Shown here one piece after another: positions 39,243 to 48,264 of a stretch of DNA of 64,000 nucleotides. Under the pieces are notes generated by a model. The model was not told where the DNA came from. It searched no databases and saw nothing but the letters and a program-made list of their open reading frames with translations. The translations under genes and the position numbers were made by a program. Numbering within the stretch: position 1 is the stretch's first letter; the number at the start of each line of letters is the position of its first letter. The DNA is from Candidatus Obscuribacterales bacterium (lineage in GTDB: Bacteria > Cyanobacteriota > Vampirovibrionia > Obscuribacterales > Obscuribacteraceae): assembly GCA_021732025.1 (NCBI GenBank), contig JAKFVU010000057.1, positions 1-64,000 of the forward strand. Reading direction: 5' to 3'.

Positions 39243-40684
39243 TGAACGACTTACTCTATCTCACGGCTCTACCGGCCTCGCTGGCACTACTCAGCCTCTT
39301 TATTAGAGATGTTAAGTTGACTCGCAAACTAGTACCGGTTCTTATTTGGTGGCAACTAGGAATAGTGGCCCTAGTTTTGCACCCCTGTCTTATCAATGGT
39401 CAACGCATGGAGTTTACTAGCGGCCTGGCAGTAGACAAAATGGGCACCTACTTTATTTTGCTGGCCACTTTTGTGGTCTCTTGTTGCATCACGCACGCCG
39501 ACTATTTTTTTGCCGCCGCCGAAGCCCACGGAGACGCCTACGAAGACCAGCAGCTGCGTCTCTTCTACGCTTCTGTCAATCTCTTTCTCTTGGCCATGAC
39601 TTCTGTTTTTCTTTGCGACAACCTAGGCTACCTCTGGATTGCCATTGAAGCGACAACACTGTCGTCAGCACCACTTGTCTATTTTGAGAAAAATAAATTT
39701 GCCCTAGAAGCCACTTGGAAATATTTGATAGTCTGCTCAGTCGGCATTGCTTTTGCCTTGTTGGGCACAGTATTTATCTTCGCCGCCAGCCAAAGAGGCA
39801 CTCTAGCAGTGCCCACTCTTAATATCTCAGAACTGATTAGCCAAGCCCAGACTCTCAATTTTCCGCTTTTGCGCCTCGGTTTCATTTTCTGTCTGATTGG
39901 CTATGGCACCAAAGCTGGTATCTTTCCGCTTCATACATGGCTGCCCGATGCTCACGCCGAATCACCAGCACCAGCTTCGGCAATGCTTTCGGGCTCACTC
40001 TTGAATTGTGCCCTTTTTGGCATATGGAAAGTATCGAGCATAATCAATGCCGCCCAACCTCATTCTCACGTGCACCAACTAGTGGCTATTCTAGGCACTG
40101 TAACAGTTGTAGCAGCCAGTCTTCTACTATTGAGGCAGCACAATTTTAAGCGTCTCTGGGCTTATTCAAGTATCGAAAATGTTGGCCTTATGGTCTTTGC
40201 CATCGGCCTAGGCTCTGGCCCACTATTCTTCCTGCAAGCGCTCAATCACAGCCTGGCCAAGGTCGCTCTATTCTTACTTACGGGCAATATCATACAAGCT
40301 AGCGGAACCAAGAAGCTCAATAAGATGCATGGCGTTATCGAAGACTGCCCAATCTGGGCGCTTCTGGTGACACTTGCTGCCTTTGCCGTAACTGGAGCAC
40401 CACCATTTGGGGCATTCGTGGCGGAAATGTCAATGCTCAGCTTAAGCATGACTGATGAAAGATGGGCATTGGCTCTAATTATGACCGTCGCCATCGCTAT
40501 CAGCTTCGTTGCCATATGCGCCCATGTAGGCAAAGTAATATTGGGTCCGGCCAAACAAGGTTTCAAAAAATTCCAACCTATTAGAGCATCCATTATTCCT
40601 GCGCTCTTAGTCTTAGGTACTCTAGTTCTTGGCTTAGTCGTCAACACCGAGGCTTGGTCGGGGCCATGGAGCATGATCAAATGA
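39242..40684 (+). CDS. hyfF: HyfF/NuoN-like ion-translocating subunit
   Basis: A 480-aa antiporter-like subunit, second large ion-pumping component. The signature THTWLPDAHAESPAP-type stretch is present as HTWLPDAHAESPAPASAM (about residue 237), with conserved charged residues in the membrane, including the Glu in WIAIEATTLSSAP and the Lys in the following helices. About fourteen helices. The presence of both HyfB and HyfF but no HyfD in the operon gives two pump modules. The next gene starts inside its stop (ATGA). Confidence 0.92.
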   Translation: MNDLLYLTALPASLALLSLFIRDVKLTRKLVPVLIWWQLGIVALVLHPCLINGQRMEFTSGLAVDKMGTYFILLATFVVSCCITHADYFFAAAEAHGDAYEDQQLRLFYASVNLFLLAMTSVFLCDNLGYLWIAIEATTLSSAPLVYFEKNKFALEATWKYLIVCSVGIAFALLGTVFIFAASQRGTLAVPTLNISELISQAQTLNFPLLRLGFIFCLIGYGTKAGIFPLHTWLPDAHAESPAPASAMLSGSLLNCALFGIWKVSSIINAAQPHSHVHQLVAILGTVTVVAASLLLLRQHNFKRLWAYSSIENVGLMVFAIGLGSGPLFFLQALNHSLAKVALFLLTGNIIQASGTKKLNKMHGVIEDCPIWALLVTLAAFAVTGAPPFGAFVAEMSMLSLSMTDERWALALIMTVAIAISFVAICAHVGKVILGPAKQGFKKFQPIRASIIPALLVLGTLVLGLVVNTEAWSGPWSMIK

Positions 40685-42168
40685 AACTAGAGCGCCAACA
40701 AACACCTTTCCATGAGCTTCATGACATATTAGATCATGCTCTCTCAAAATCGTCTGACAAACGAGTCGGCTTGCTTACGTCTATCACTGGGGGTGAAATT
40801 GCCACCCTCTTACTCTCACCCAAAGACGGCACAGCCGAGCTGATGGTGACAGCAGTTGAGAACAACAAGTACAGTTCGTTCTCAACACACCACGCGCAAT
40901 TTCACTGGTTTGAACGCGCTTTATTTGATTTTTTCGGCATCGTACCTGAAGGTCACCCGCGCTTTAAACATCTTCTTCTGCATGATCAGTACGCTCAAGA
41001 TTTCTTTCCACTGCGCAAAATTGATCTACCGACCGATTTTAGAAATGCGCTGCCTCGTCGTTATGAATTCTTAGAGGTCAAGGGCGAAGGAGTTTATGAG
41101 CTACCAGTAGGTCCGATTCATGCCGGCGTAATCGAGCCCGGGCACTTTAGATTTAGCTGCTTTGGCGAAACCATAGTAAACCTTGAAATTCGCCTCGGTT
41201 GGGTGCATCGAGGTGTCGAGAAACGCCTCACCGAAGTACCATGGCAGAAGGCGCATTTTGTCGCCGAGGCTGCCGCCAGCGATACAGCACTGGCCAACGC
41301 TTTTGCCCACGCCATTGCCATCGAGTCGATACTTGACCTAGAAATAACTGAGAGAGCGCAGTATCTACGGACTATTGCTTTAGAAATTGAACGACTGGCT
41401 GTGCACATAATTGATGTTGGCGGCATTGGCACAGACATTGGCTTACTTGGTATATCAAGTGCGATGGGGCGTTTGAGAGGCAAAGCTCTAGCTCTAGCCG
41501 ATCTAATTAGCGGCTCGCGCTTTCTTCGTGGCTTTATTTTTCCTGGTGGTGTCAGGCCAGTTAGTGAACGCAAGCTGTCCGAAATCAAAGCCGGGGTAAT
41601 TGCCCTTAAGAAAGATTTGACTCCAGTAATCCAGATGCTTTCAGACAATCAAATGGCAACCGAGCGGATGAAAGACATAGGAAAACTCTCTAAATCACTC
41701 GCTGCTGAGTTTGGTATGGTCGGTATCATTGGCAAGGCCTGTGGCATCGATTGCGATACCAGAAGACAATTCCAACAGGGCAAATATCCCGAGCTAGCAC
41801 CAGAACCTTCAATCGAAATTGGTGGCGACATTCTCGCTCGAACGGCTGTTCGTGTGGGTGAAATTTGGTCATCTCTCAAGACCATCGAAACACTAGTAGA
41901 CAACTGCCCCCATGGTGAAGAAAAGGTGACAGTGCCAGAGATGTTACCGGCCAATGCTACCGGTCTTGGCATAGTGGAAGCCACCCGAGGAGAGCTGATT
42001 CACCTCATATTTACTGATGAGGATGGCAAAATTTGTCGATACGCTATCAAAGATCCAAGCTTCGATAACTGGACAGCAATTTCTATTGCTATTCGCGACA
42101 ACCTCATTGCTGACTTCCCTCTCTGCAACAAAAGTATGGCGCTCTCTTACAGTGGCAACGATCTCTAA
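40681..42168 (+). CDS. hyfG: Large subunit of an Ehr complex: NuoC-NuoD (HyfG) fusion lacking all Ni-binding cysteines
   Basis: Residues about 1-125 are a NuoC-type domain (FERALFDFFGIVPEGHPRF), and about 130-495 a NuoD/hydrogenase-large-subunit domain. Genuine [NiFe] enzymes bind nickel with two CxxC motifs. At the N-terminal motif position this protein reads AEAAASDTALAN (Ala199 and Thr202 replace the two Cys), and at the C-terminal position SYSGND (Ser489 and Gly492 replace the Cys of DPCxxC). The chain ends right there, without a cleavable extension. It therefore cannot hold NiFe and is of the energy-converting-hydrogenase-related type. The true start is the ATG overlapping the hyfF stop, with GGAG nine bases upstream. 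The reaction at the active site is unknown. Confidence 0.93.
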   Translation: MKLERQQTPFHELHDILDHALSKSSDKRVGLLTSITGGEIATLLLSPKDGTAELMVTAVENNKYSSFSTHHAQFHWFERALFDFFGIVPEGHPRFKHLLLHDQYAQDFFPLRKIDLPTDFRNALPRRYEFLEVKGEGVYELPVGPIHAGVIEPGHFRFSCFGETIVNLEIRLGWVHRGVEKRLTEVPWQKAHFVAEAAASDTALANAFAHAIAIESILDLEITERAQYLRTIALEIERLAVHIIDVGGIGTDIGLLGISSAMGRLRGKALALADLISGSRFLRGFIFPGGVRPVSERKLSEIKAGVIALKKDLTPVIQMLSDNQMATERMKDIGKLSKSLAAEFGMVGIIGKACGIDCDTRRQFQQGKYPELAPEPSIEIGGDILARTAVRVGEIWSSLKTIETLVDNCPHGEEKVTVPEMLPANATGLGIVEATRGELIHLIFTDEDGKICRYAIKDPSFDNWTAISIAIRDNLIADFPLCNKSMALSYSGNDL

Positions 42169-42186
42169 TGCAAACACAAACTACTA

Positions 42187-43023
42187 ATGCTTAAACTAAT
42201 CACTTACTTACTGCAACAAGGTGTGGCCACAGCCAAAAATATCTGCCCTGATTTGGCAGAAGGTGTGATTGGCTTACCGATGCTTACTGATGCCCCATGC
42301 CAAAGTGGTTGCACTGCCTGCGTTGAAGTCTGTCCGACCGACGCTATATCGGTCTTCAACATAGATGACGCAAATCATGTTCGCCTCGACCTCGGTGCCT
42401 GCATCGGCTGCGGCTACTGTGTTGACGTCTGTCCAACAGGAACAATCAAAAACAATCCCACTACGCGCGTAGCGGTGCGCACAAGAGAAGAGCTAATACT
42501 CACCACTGCTGGTGCGGCAGCTGAGGCCGCTAATAAAGAACTAGTAACCCAAGGGCGCACGGCGGCAGCCAAAATACCTACGGCTGACTCTCTCAGCAAA
42601 GCTAGCTGGTTCGGTCGTTCAGTGGCTGCCAGAGTAGTTTCGACCGGATGCTCGGCCTGCGACATGGAACTGGGTGCAGCTGGCAACCCAATTTTTGACA
42701 TGGAAAGATTTGGCGTACATATTGTGGCGTCTCCCCGCTTTGCCGATGCCTTAATTGTCACAGGACCAGTTTCAAAAGGCATGCAAGAGGCCCTGGTCAG
42801 TTGTTACGGCGCTATGTCTAGCCCACGAGTAGTAATAGCATTAGGTACTTGTGCCATCTCTGGTGGTGTGCACAAAGGCGGCTATGCCGAAGCCAACGGT
42901 GTCGATAACATTTTACCGGTCAACGTTTATATTCCAGGCTGTCCTCCTCACCCTTGGAGTATCATTCACGGCATTCTCCTCGCCATGGGTAAAGAACACT
43001 TAGCTCTAGCCAAGAAAAAATAG
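42187..43023 (+). CDS. Fused ferredoxin-NuoB-like small subunit of the Ehr complex
   Basis: A 278-aa fusion of what are usually two proteins (HyfH and HyfI). The N-terminal part has two [4Fe-4S] motifs: Cys38/42/45/49 and Cys72/75/78/82, each ending in CP. After an alanine-rich linker (about 100-145) comes a NuoB-type domain with cluster ligands Cys155, Cys158, Cys222 (GTCAISGG) and Cys252 (PGCPPHP). All three clusters look intact, so electrons can be delivered to the large subunit. It lies 18 bases after the large subunit and is the last gene of the operon; no strong ribosome site is seen before the ATG. Confidence 0.93.
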   Translation: MLKLITYLLQQGVATAKNICPDLAEGVIGLPMLTDAPCQSGCTACVEVCPTDAISVFNIDDANHVRLDLGACIGCGYCVDVCPTGTIKNNPTTRVAVRTREELILTTAGAAAEAANKELVTQGRTAAAKIPTADSLSKASWFGRSVAARVVSTGCSACDMELGAAGNPIFDMERFGVHIVASPRFADALIVTGPVSKGMQEALVSCYGAMSSPRVVIALGTCAISGGVHKGGYAEANGVDNILPVNVYIPGCPPHPWSIIHGILLAMGKEHLALAKKK

Positions 43024-43041
43024 GTGTATATACACCTATTT
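43018..43041. terminator. 24-bp perfect palindrome at the end of the Ehr operon
   Basis: AAATAGGTGTAT followed directly by ATACACCTATTT is perfectly self-complementary and covers the last stop codon. As RNA it would form a hairpin flanked by A and T runs, suited to terminate the operon; as DNA it could be an operator. The A-rich left and T-rich right sides favour termination. Confidence 0.6.
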
Positions 43042-43138
43042 GGAAAATACTAGAGTACTCAAGTATTTTGTTTTTGATAGACATATATGTCTGTACTATT
43101 TGTCTCTAGTTATAAATTTTGCTCTATATTCTGACTCA

Positions 43139-43522
43139 CTACTCTTGGGCAAGAGCGGCTTTGAGAGCGGCTTTGAGTTGTTCAAGATTTTCACAGCGCT
43201 GTGGCACATAGCTGCCTGCGAGCAAAGTTGCTTTGTTCGCTGTTAATGAAGTCATTGAAAAATGCCGAGCCGAATAAGTATGAGCAAATCCACCACTTTC
43301 AAAATGGACATAACAGTCAAGGCCATTTTCACTGTTTGCAATGGCGGCAAAAATCAAGCGCGAAAGAGGCTTGGGTTCTAGACCAGAAGTAACACAGCCA
43401 ACTTGATAGGAGCCGTCGGCATCGGCCATCGGATAAGGGTTCAATTCTAACTGAACAGCCAAGGGCAAGTCTTCAACTTTATAGACCATTTTATTTTCGC
43501 CATCATTAGTATTTTTAGCCAC
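43139..43522 (-). CDS. Small soluble protein, unknown
   Basis: A 127-aa protein beginning with GTG, with GGAGG eight bases upstream. It is hydrophilic with mixed alpha/beta character, two central cysteines, a segment DCYVHFESGGFAHTYSARHF in the middle and an alanine-rich helix at the end. No signal peptide or membrane helix, and I do not recognise the family. It lies after the minus-strand gene that ends at 43550, so it may be the last gene of that unit. Confidence 0.65.
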   Translation of the reverse strand: MAKNTNDGENKMVYKVEDLPLAVQLELNPYPMADADGSYQVGCVTSGLEPKPLSRLIFAAIANSENGLDCYVHFESGGFAHTYSARHFSMTSLTANKATLLAGSYVPQRCENLEQLKAALKAALAQE

Positions 43523-43549
43523 TTAAATTTCCTCCGCACCTTAAAAATA

Positions 43550-45004
43550 CTAGTCAACTTTAGATTCGCTGGCAGCACAAGCCTTCAGGTCGCACTCAAG
43601 CTGATCGAGAGCTTTGAGTTTCTCTGCCAGCACTTGAGCAGGAAGTTCAGAACGGGCTCCTAGCCTTTTACGATTGACTTCGTCAACTATTCTCAGGCGC
43701 AAGTTTTCACCTACAGCAAAGTAGGCACCACTGGCATAGGCAATTGTGCCACCTTGTACCAGAGAGTTAATTTTGTGGGGATAGTGGGTGAGGTGCCAGC
43801 CAGCCACGATATTGGTTACGCCAAGAGCAACCTTTGTACTTCCCACAAACAAACCGGCTCTGACATTCTCTGTGGCCGACCTTGTGCCAGCACGAATTTC
43901 GCGGGTGGAGAGAGCAAATTGCTTGCGCCGCTGAGAGGCTTCAAGATCGTAGGCTGACAGAAGCGCCACCGACTTGCTCGAACTAGCGATTGATTGATCG
44001 GAATGAGGACTCTTATTGAGCAAAGCATTCAGCTCACGGCGGTGCACTTCTAACTCATCCACTGTATGTGGTGAAATACCAGCAACAACTTGCCGCAAAG
44101 CACGCTTGTGAGAAGAAGCGACCAGTTTTCCTACACCTTGAGCAAGAAGGGGAGTAAACATAATCAAAGCACCAGAAGTGAGTGTCAGCACACCAGCCCC
44201 GCCAGACAAATGGGGCCGACGCTCGTGAGTCTGCACCACGTTTACAAGATTGCCCACGGCACCAGTAGTATTTTTAGCGATATCAAAGACATAGAGCGAG
44301 TCTTGAAACGCTCTGAATCTTTTGGCAGCGACATGATAGTCAGCATATTCTTGCAAGCCCATATCGGTAATATCGCGCAGAACAGCTTCTTCAGCTTGAG
44401 CGATAGCTAGCTCGTCGCTCTCTAGATGCGCAGCAGTAACAGCAGCAGCGCGTTTTTCAAAAAGTGCATTAATCTGATCTCGCAGAGCAAGAACAAAGCT
44501 AATACTCTCTTTTGATCCATAACCTTTCTTATGGGCTGCGTGTCCATGATGGAGATTGATACCAAGTTCAATACCAGAGCCAACTGCTCCCACTGTCTGA
44601 CCGACCATCTGCAAAATCAAACCTTTTTCTTGTGTAACTCGGTTGACACCATTTGGCTCATAGCTGATTTTGCCACTACTATTTACGTTAAAGACATTGG
44701 CGTTGCGGATAACTCGTTGGCGATCGACAAGCTGTGTTGTCAGTCCGGCCGCAGTCATTCCGGCATTCGCCTCTTGAAAGGCGAAATAGCGCCAGCCCCG
44801 CCAGCGTCCTTGTATATTATTGTATTTGCGAAAATTGATACTAAAGCGCTCTAGCTCTACTTCCTTCAGAAGTATCTGTCGATTTAGCTCTTCCACTTCA
44901 TCTAGCGAAGCACTGGCAGGCAATGCAAAAATAGACTGTTGAACAAAGCACACCATTAAGGCAGCAGCGACGATTCTAAATTTACAGACCATGGTCTCAT
45001 TCAT
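43550..45004 (-). CDS. Exported protein of unknown function
   Basis: A 484-aa protein with a signal peptide (about residues 1-32, hydrophobic core then LPASA). The mature part is mostly helical and charged, with glycine-rich hydrophobic stretches around residues 130-150, 270-285 and 370-395 that could insert in a membrane, and a basic segment GHAAHKKGYGSKE near 155. No catalytic motif is visible. It starts with ATG directly after the stop of the Sel1-repeat gene, so the two are cotranscribed and probably work together. Function unknown. Confidence 0.75.
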   Translation of the reverse strand: MNETMVCKFRIVAAALMVCFVQQSIFALPASASLDEVEELNRQILLKEVELERFSINFRKYNNIQGRWRGWRYFAFQEANAGMTAAGLTTQLVDRQRVIRNANVFNVNSSGKISYEPNGVNRVTQEKGLILQMVGQTVGAVGSGIELGINLHHGHAAHKKGYGSKESISFVLALRDQINALFEKRAAAVTAAHLESDELAIAQAEEAVLRDITDMGLQEYADYHVAAKRFRAFQDSLYVFDIAKNTTGAVGNLVNVVQTHERRPHLSGGAGVLTLTSGALIMFTPLLAQGVGKLVASSHKRALRQVVAGISPHTVDELEVHRRELNALLNKSPHSDQSIASSSKSVALLSAYDLEASQRRKQFALSTREIRAGTRSATENVRAGLFVGSTKVALGVTNIVAGWHLTHYPHKINSLVQGGTIAYASGAYFAVGENLRLRIVDEVNRKRLGARSELPAQVLAEKLKALDQLECDLKACAASESKVD

Positions 45005-45550
45005 TTATTTGGCGCCAATTTCCAGTTCTCGCAACGCTGCTGCAGCTCGCGCCACTCCTGAAGCGTCTGCTTGACGATACCAATAAAGAGCCTGTTCTAG
45101 ATCCACTGCGACAAACTTGCCATGCTGATAACAAGCGGCCAAATCAAACTGGCCTCTGGCCGAGCCATTCTTCGCCGCTGCTTCATACCATTTGAATGCT
45201 TCCTCATCACTTTGTGCAACACCCCAGCCGCGGTCGTACATATAAGCAACATTGAACTGTCCGTCACAATCGCCCTGGTCGGCAGCCAGCTGAAACCAGT
45301 GCAAGGCCTGGACATAATCACGCTCTACTCCCAAACCATTCAAATACAATGAGCCTAAATTGTATTGAGCCACACTATAACCGGCTTCTGCTGCCGCTAG
45401 ATAACACTCACGAGCCAACACCAGGTTGCGCTCAATTCCCTCGCCCTTAACTAGCATCAAGCCTTGTTGAGTCTTTGCCGCTAAGTCTCCATGCAACGCT
45501 TTGGCTGAAAGCTCTTCATATTTTCTTTGAGCAGCAATATCAATGGTCAT
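45005..45550 (-). CDS. Sel1-repeat protein
   Basis: Contains about four Sel1-like repeats of roughly 36 residues each, with the typical pattern A-x2-Y-LG-x-LY-x-G-G seen as AQYNLGSLYLNGLGV and GQFNVAYMYDRGWGV. Such repeats are protein-protein interaction scaffolds. No signal peptide is evident. The frame opens at a TTG at 45589, but I prefer the ATG at 45550. The exported protein of unknown function follows immediately, suggesting the Sel1 protein is its partner or regulator. Confidence 0.85.
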   Translation of the reverse strand: MTIDIAAQRKYEELSAKALHGDLAAKTQQGLMLVKGEGIERNLVLARECYLAAAEAGYSVAQYNLGSLYLNGLGVERDYVQALHWFQLAADQGDCDGQFNVAYMYDRGWGVAQSDEEAFKWYEAAAKNGSARGQFDLAACYQHGKFVAVDLEQALYWYRQADASGVARAAAALRELEIGAK

Positions 45551-45665
45551 TGTTGGTCCAGCAGAAGAGGAAATTAAAGCGCAGTACAAGCAAGTTCAGG
45601 GTTATTACTGAGGTGCAACAATAGGGCTGGTGATTTAATCGGGTAAGCACCTAGTGAGGCAAGCA

Positions 45666-47591
45666 ATGAATCCATCTTCAAGACCACGTTCGCTGCCATG
45701 CCTCTTGGCCCTATATTTGACCACAACAGCGACAACATTTGCCACCCCCGGGCTCACACCTGCCGCGAGGGCGGGTGATGTAAAGGCCGCAAAAATAGAG
45801 CAAAACGAAAGCCATCCCGCTGCGGAGGCCCTAAGAGCAGATCTAAAATCTGAGCAGAAAGCAGACACAGTTCACAGCCTGGCTCATATGCCTGTAAAAG
45901 AAGTAACAGTCTTCAAAGACGGCCATGCCCTGCTCATACACGAAGGCCAGATGCCACTCACAGCCAGCGGCGATGTAGTTCTTGAAGACCTACCCAAACC
46001 AGTGCTTGGCACCTTCTTTCCTTATAGCCTAGAGCCACAGGCCAAACTCACCGCGGTGACTGCCGGCCGAAGAAAAATCACCAACAGCCAAACGGCCCTT
46101 ACAGTTGCCGAGTTGGTTGCCGCCAATGCCGGGGCGTTGGTGCACATTGATGAACTAATCGGTGTCGGCGAAAGTGCCAAAATAGTTTCGTATGACGCCA
46201 AAATAATTGGCATTCCTACCCGTTCAGCCGAAGAACTTGCCAGAGCCGGCCAAGAGAGCGTTGATGCTGCTCTAATTTTGCCCCAAAAAAGCAACCTAGT
46301 TAAACTCAAAACCGATACCGGAATCAGTTATGTTCCAATAGAACGTATTCAAACACTGTCTTTTAAAACAGAACCTGACGGCCAGCTCAAAGATGAGTAT
46401 ATTCGCAATACCATGACCATGGCGCTCGATTGGCAGAAGAGCGGCAACTCAAAAGCCAAAGTTGGCATGATGTATTTGGAGAAAGGTATTCGCTGGATAC
46501 CCAATTACAAAGTCACCATCGATGGCCAAGGCCATGCCAAAGTGAAGTTGCAGGCCACTCTAGTAAACGACCTTACAGACTTGAAAGACGTCAACTGCAA
46601 TTTGGTCGTGGGAGTGCCTTCATTTGCCTTCAAAGGCGATGTCGATCCAATTTCTCTGTCAGAAACCATTGCTCAGGTTGCCTCGTATGCAGGTCAAGAC
46701 TCGAGGCTGAGAAACAGTTTTAGCAATTCTATTATGTCGCAATCGGTTGGCTATGCTAGAGATAGTGACGACAAAAGTGGTGACACACAGACAAAGACAG
46801 AATCAACTAAAAATGAGGATCTCTTTGTTTTTAACTTGAAGCATTTGACCTTAAAGAAGGGCGAACGCATGGTAGTGCCCGTACAAGAATATGCTGTTGA
46901 GTACAAAGATCTCTATACTCTAGATTTAGCATTTGCGCCACCACCAGAAGTGCAGAACCAAAATAGTCACGTGCATTCTGGGCAAGAAGAACAGAAGCTG
47001 ACAGAGAGCAACAAAGTAATTCACAAAATCCGACTGTTCAATAGTAGCAAGCAGCCGTTCACTACAGCACCGGCACTGATAGTGGTGGCAAGCGCCAACA
47101 ACGACAAAGGCACTGAAAAAAATAGTTTTGCCAGCGACGGCGAAGTATTAGCGCAGGGCATGATGACCTACGCGTCACCTGGTAGCAATGCCGATCTCAC
47201 CCTGACAAATGCCATCGACATCAAAGCAAAGAAAGAAGAGAAGGAAACAAGTAGAACTCCCGATGCCATCACCTGGCAAGACAACAAATATGCAAGAGTC
47301 AATCTGGCGGGCTCCATCGCCCTAACCAACTATATGAACAAACCGATCACAGTTGAGATAACCAGAAAGGTGTTGGGCCGCTTAGACAGCGCCTCAAAGG
47401 GCGGCAGTATGACGATGACCAACACCATCGACGAAATGAAAGGCAGTGATTTGCCAATTTGGTGGGGCTATTACAGCTGGCCCGGTTGGTGGTCGTATAT
47501 GAATGGTATTGGCAAGTTCACGTTCACCGAGACAATTCAGCCAGGCAAAACGGTAAACGTCGATTACAGCTGGCATTATTTCTGGCGCTAG
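45666..47591 (+). CDS. Exported DUF4139 protein
   Basis: A 641-aa protein with a signal peptide (about residues 1-36). Its middle matches the DUF4139 region: VTVFKDGHALL near the N-terminal side, then the segment GIRWIPNYKVTI and repeated beta-strand stretches, as in proteins described as mucoidy-inhibitor-like. These have a beta-rich mature part, but their activity is not known. The end is aromatic-rich (WWGYYSWPGWWSYM). The ATG at 45666 with GAGG six bases before is preferred to the GTG four codons upstream. Divergent from the Sel1-repeat gene, convergent with the next gene. Confidence 0.8.
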   Translation: MNPSSRPRSLPCLLALYLTTTATTFATPGLTPAARAGDVKAAKIEQNESHPAAEALRADLKSEQKADTVHSLAHMPVKEVTVFKDGHALLIHEGQMPLTASGDVVLEDLPKPVLGTFFPYSLEPQAKLTAVTAGRRKITNSQTALTVAELVAANAGALVHIDELIGVGESAKIVSYDAKIIGIPTRSAEELARAGQESVDAALILPQKSNLVKLKTDTGISYVPIERIQTLSFKTEPDGQLKDEYIRNTMTMALDWQKSGNSKAKVGMMYLEKGIRWIPNYKVTIDGQGHAKVKLQATLVNDLTDLKDVNCNLVVGVPSFAFKGDVDPISLSETIAQVASYAGQDSRLRNSFSNSIMSQSVGYARDSDDKSGDTQTKTESTKNEDLFVFNLKHLTLKKGERMVVPVQEYAVEYKDLYTLDLAFAPPPEVQNQNSHVHSGQEEQKLTESNKVIHKIRLFNSSKQPFTTAPALIVVASANNDKGTEKNSFASDGEVLAQGMMTYASPGSNADLTLTNAIDIKAKKEEKETSRTPDAITWQDNKYARVNLAGSIALTNYMNKPITVEITRKVLGRLDSASKGGSMTMTNTIDEMKGSDLPIWWGYYSWPGWWSYMNGIGKFTFTETIQPGKTVNVDYSWHYFWR

Positions 47592-47616
47592 CTCAATCTA
47601 GTTAAATCAAATCAGC

Positions 47617-48081
47617 CTAATAAGCTGGAATCATAGCTGGGCATTCTTTTGCCTTCTCGGACATTTCAGCAAAAGCTGTAGCCGAATCACTTCCAAGCTT
47701 CTCGGCTAAGACCATGGCCCGCTCTCGTTCAATTGTCAGAGCAGCCGGGTCTGTCCAAGTGTCATAAGGAAAATCAGCGCTCTTTTGGCGACGAAACCAA
47801 ATTTCAACACCCTCGACCTTCCAAACCAAAACAGCAGGAAGTGGTTGACCATCATCACTACTCTTTTGCAAACCCATCAAAACAGAGCGGGGCAGCTTGA
47901 CTACCATGCCGCCTGGGTAAAGTTTCACTTCGCTCTCGCGTACTACTTCAATGATCTCAGAAGTAAGTTTATGAACTGCGACAAGATGCCCGCTCTCTTG
48001 GCGACACCAAGGCAACGTTTTCAGATACTGAACGAACTCAGTGCCCACATAAGCGGCTTGCGAGTCAACAAAATCGGTCAT
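47617..48081 (-). CDS. Small soluble protein, unknown
   Basis: A 154-aa cytosolic protein with ATG start. The middle (about 35-95) is beta-rich with KLPRSVLMGLQ and VLVWKVEGVEIWFRRQ; the C-terminal part is helical and charged. No motif, signal or membrane segment. It lies between the DUF4139 gene and the FHA gene; no functional hint from the context. Confidence 0.65.
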   Translation of the reverse strand: MTDFVDSQAAYVGTEFVQYLKTLPWCRQESGHLVAVHKLTSEIIEVVRESEVKLYPGGMVVKLPRSVLMGLQKSSDDGQPLPAVLVWKVEGVEIWFRRQKSADFPYDTWTDPAALTIERERAMVLAEKLGSDSATAFAEMSEKAKECPAMIPAY

Positions 48082-48264
48082 TTCAAGTGATGCTCCCAGT
48101 TGATAGCTGTAACTAATTTACCCATATCACCAGTTGTAATCAGTGGAAATAATATTAAGAGTGAGGCTGATAATCAAACTAAATTGTCGCAAGTGTATAA
48201 GCAGATGCGAGTTGGGCGTTAATATTCTCTTGGGTGTGGAACATTCATAGAGACCACAGATTAA

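Noticed and set aside
35617-43023. Labelling the operon as hydrogenase-4
   Set aside because: The overall gene content matches, but the large subunit has none of the four Ni-binding cysteines, so a hydrogen-producing role is not supported.
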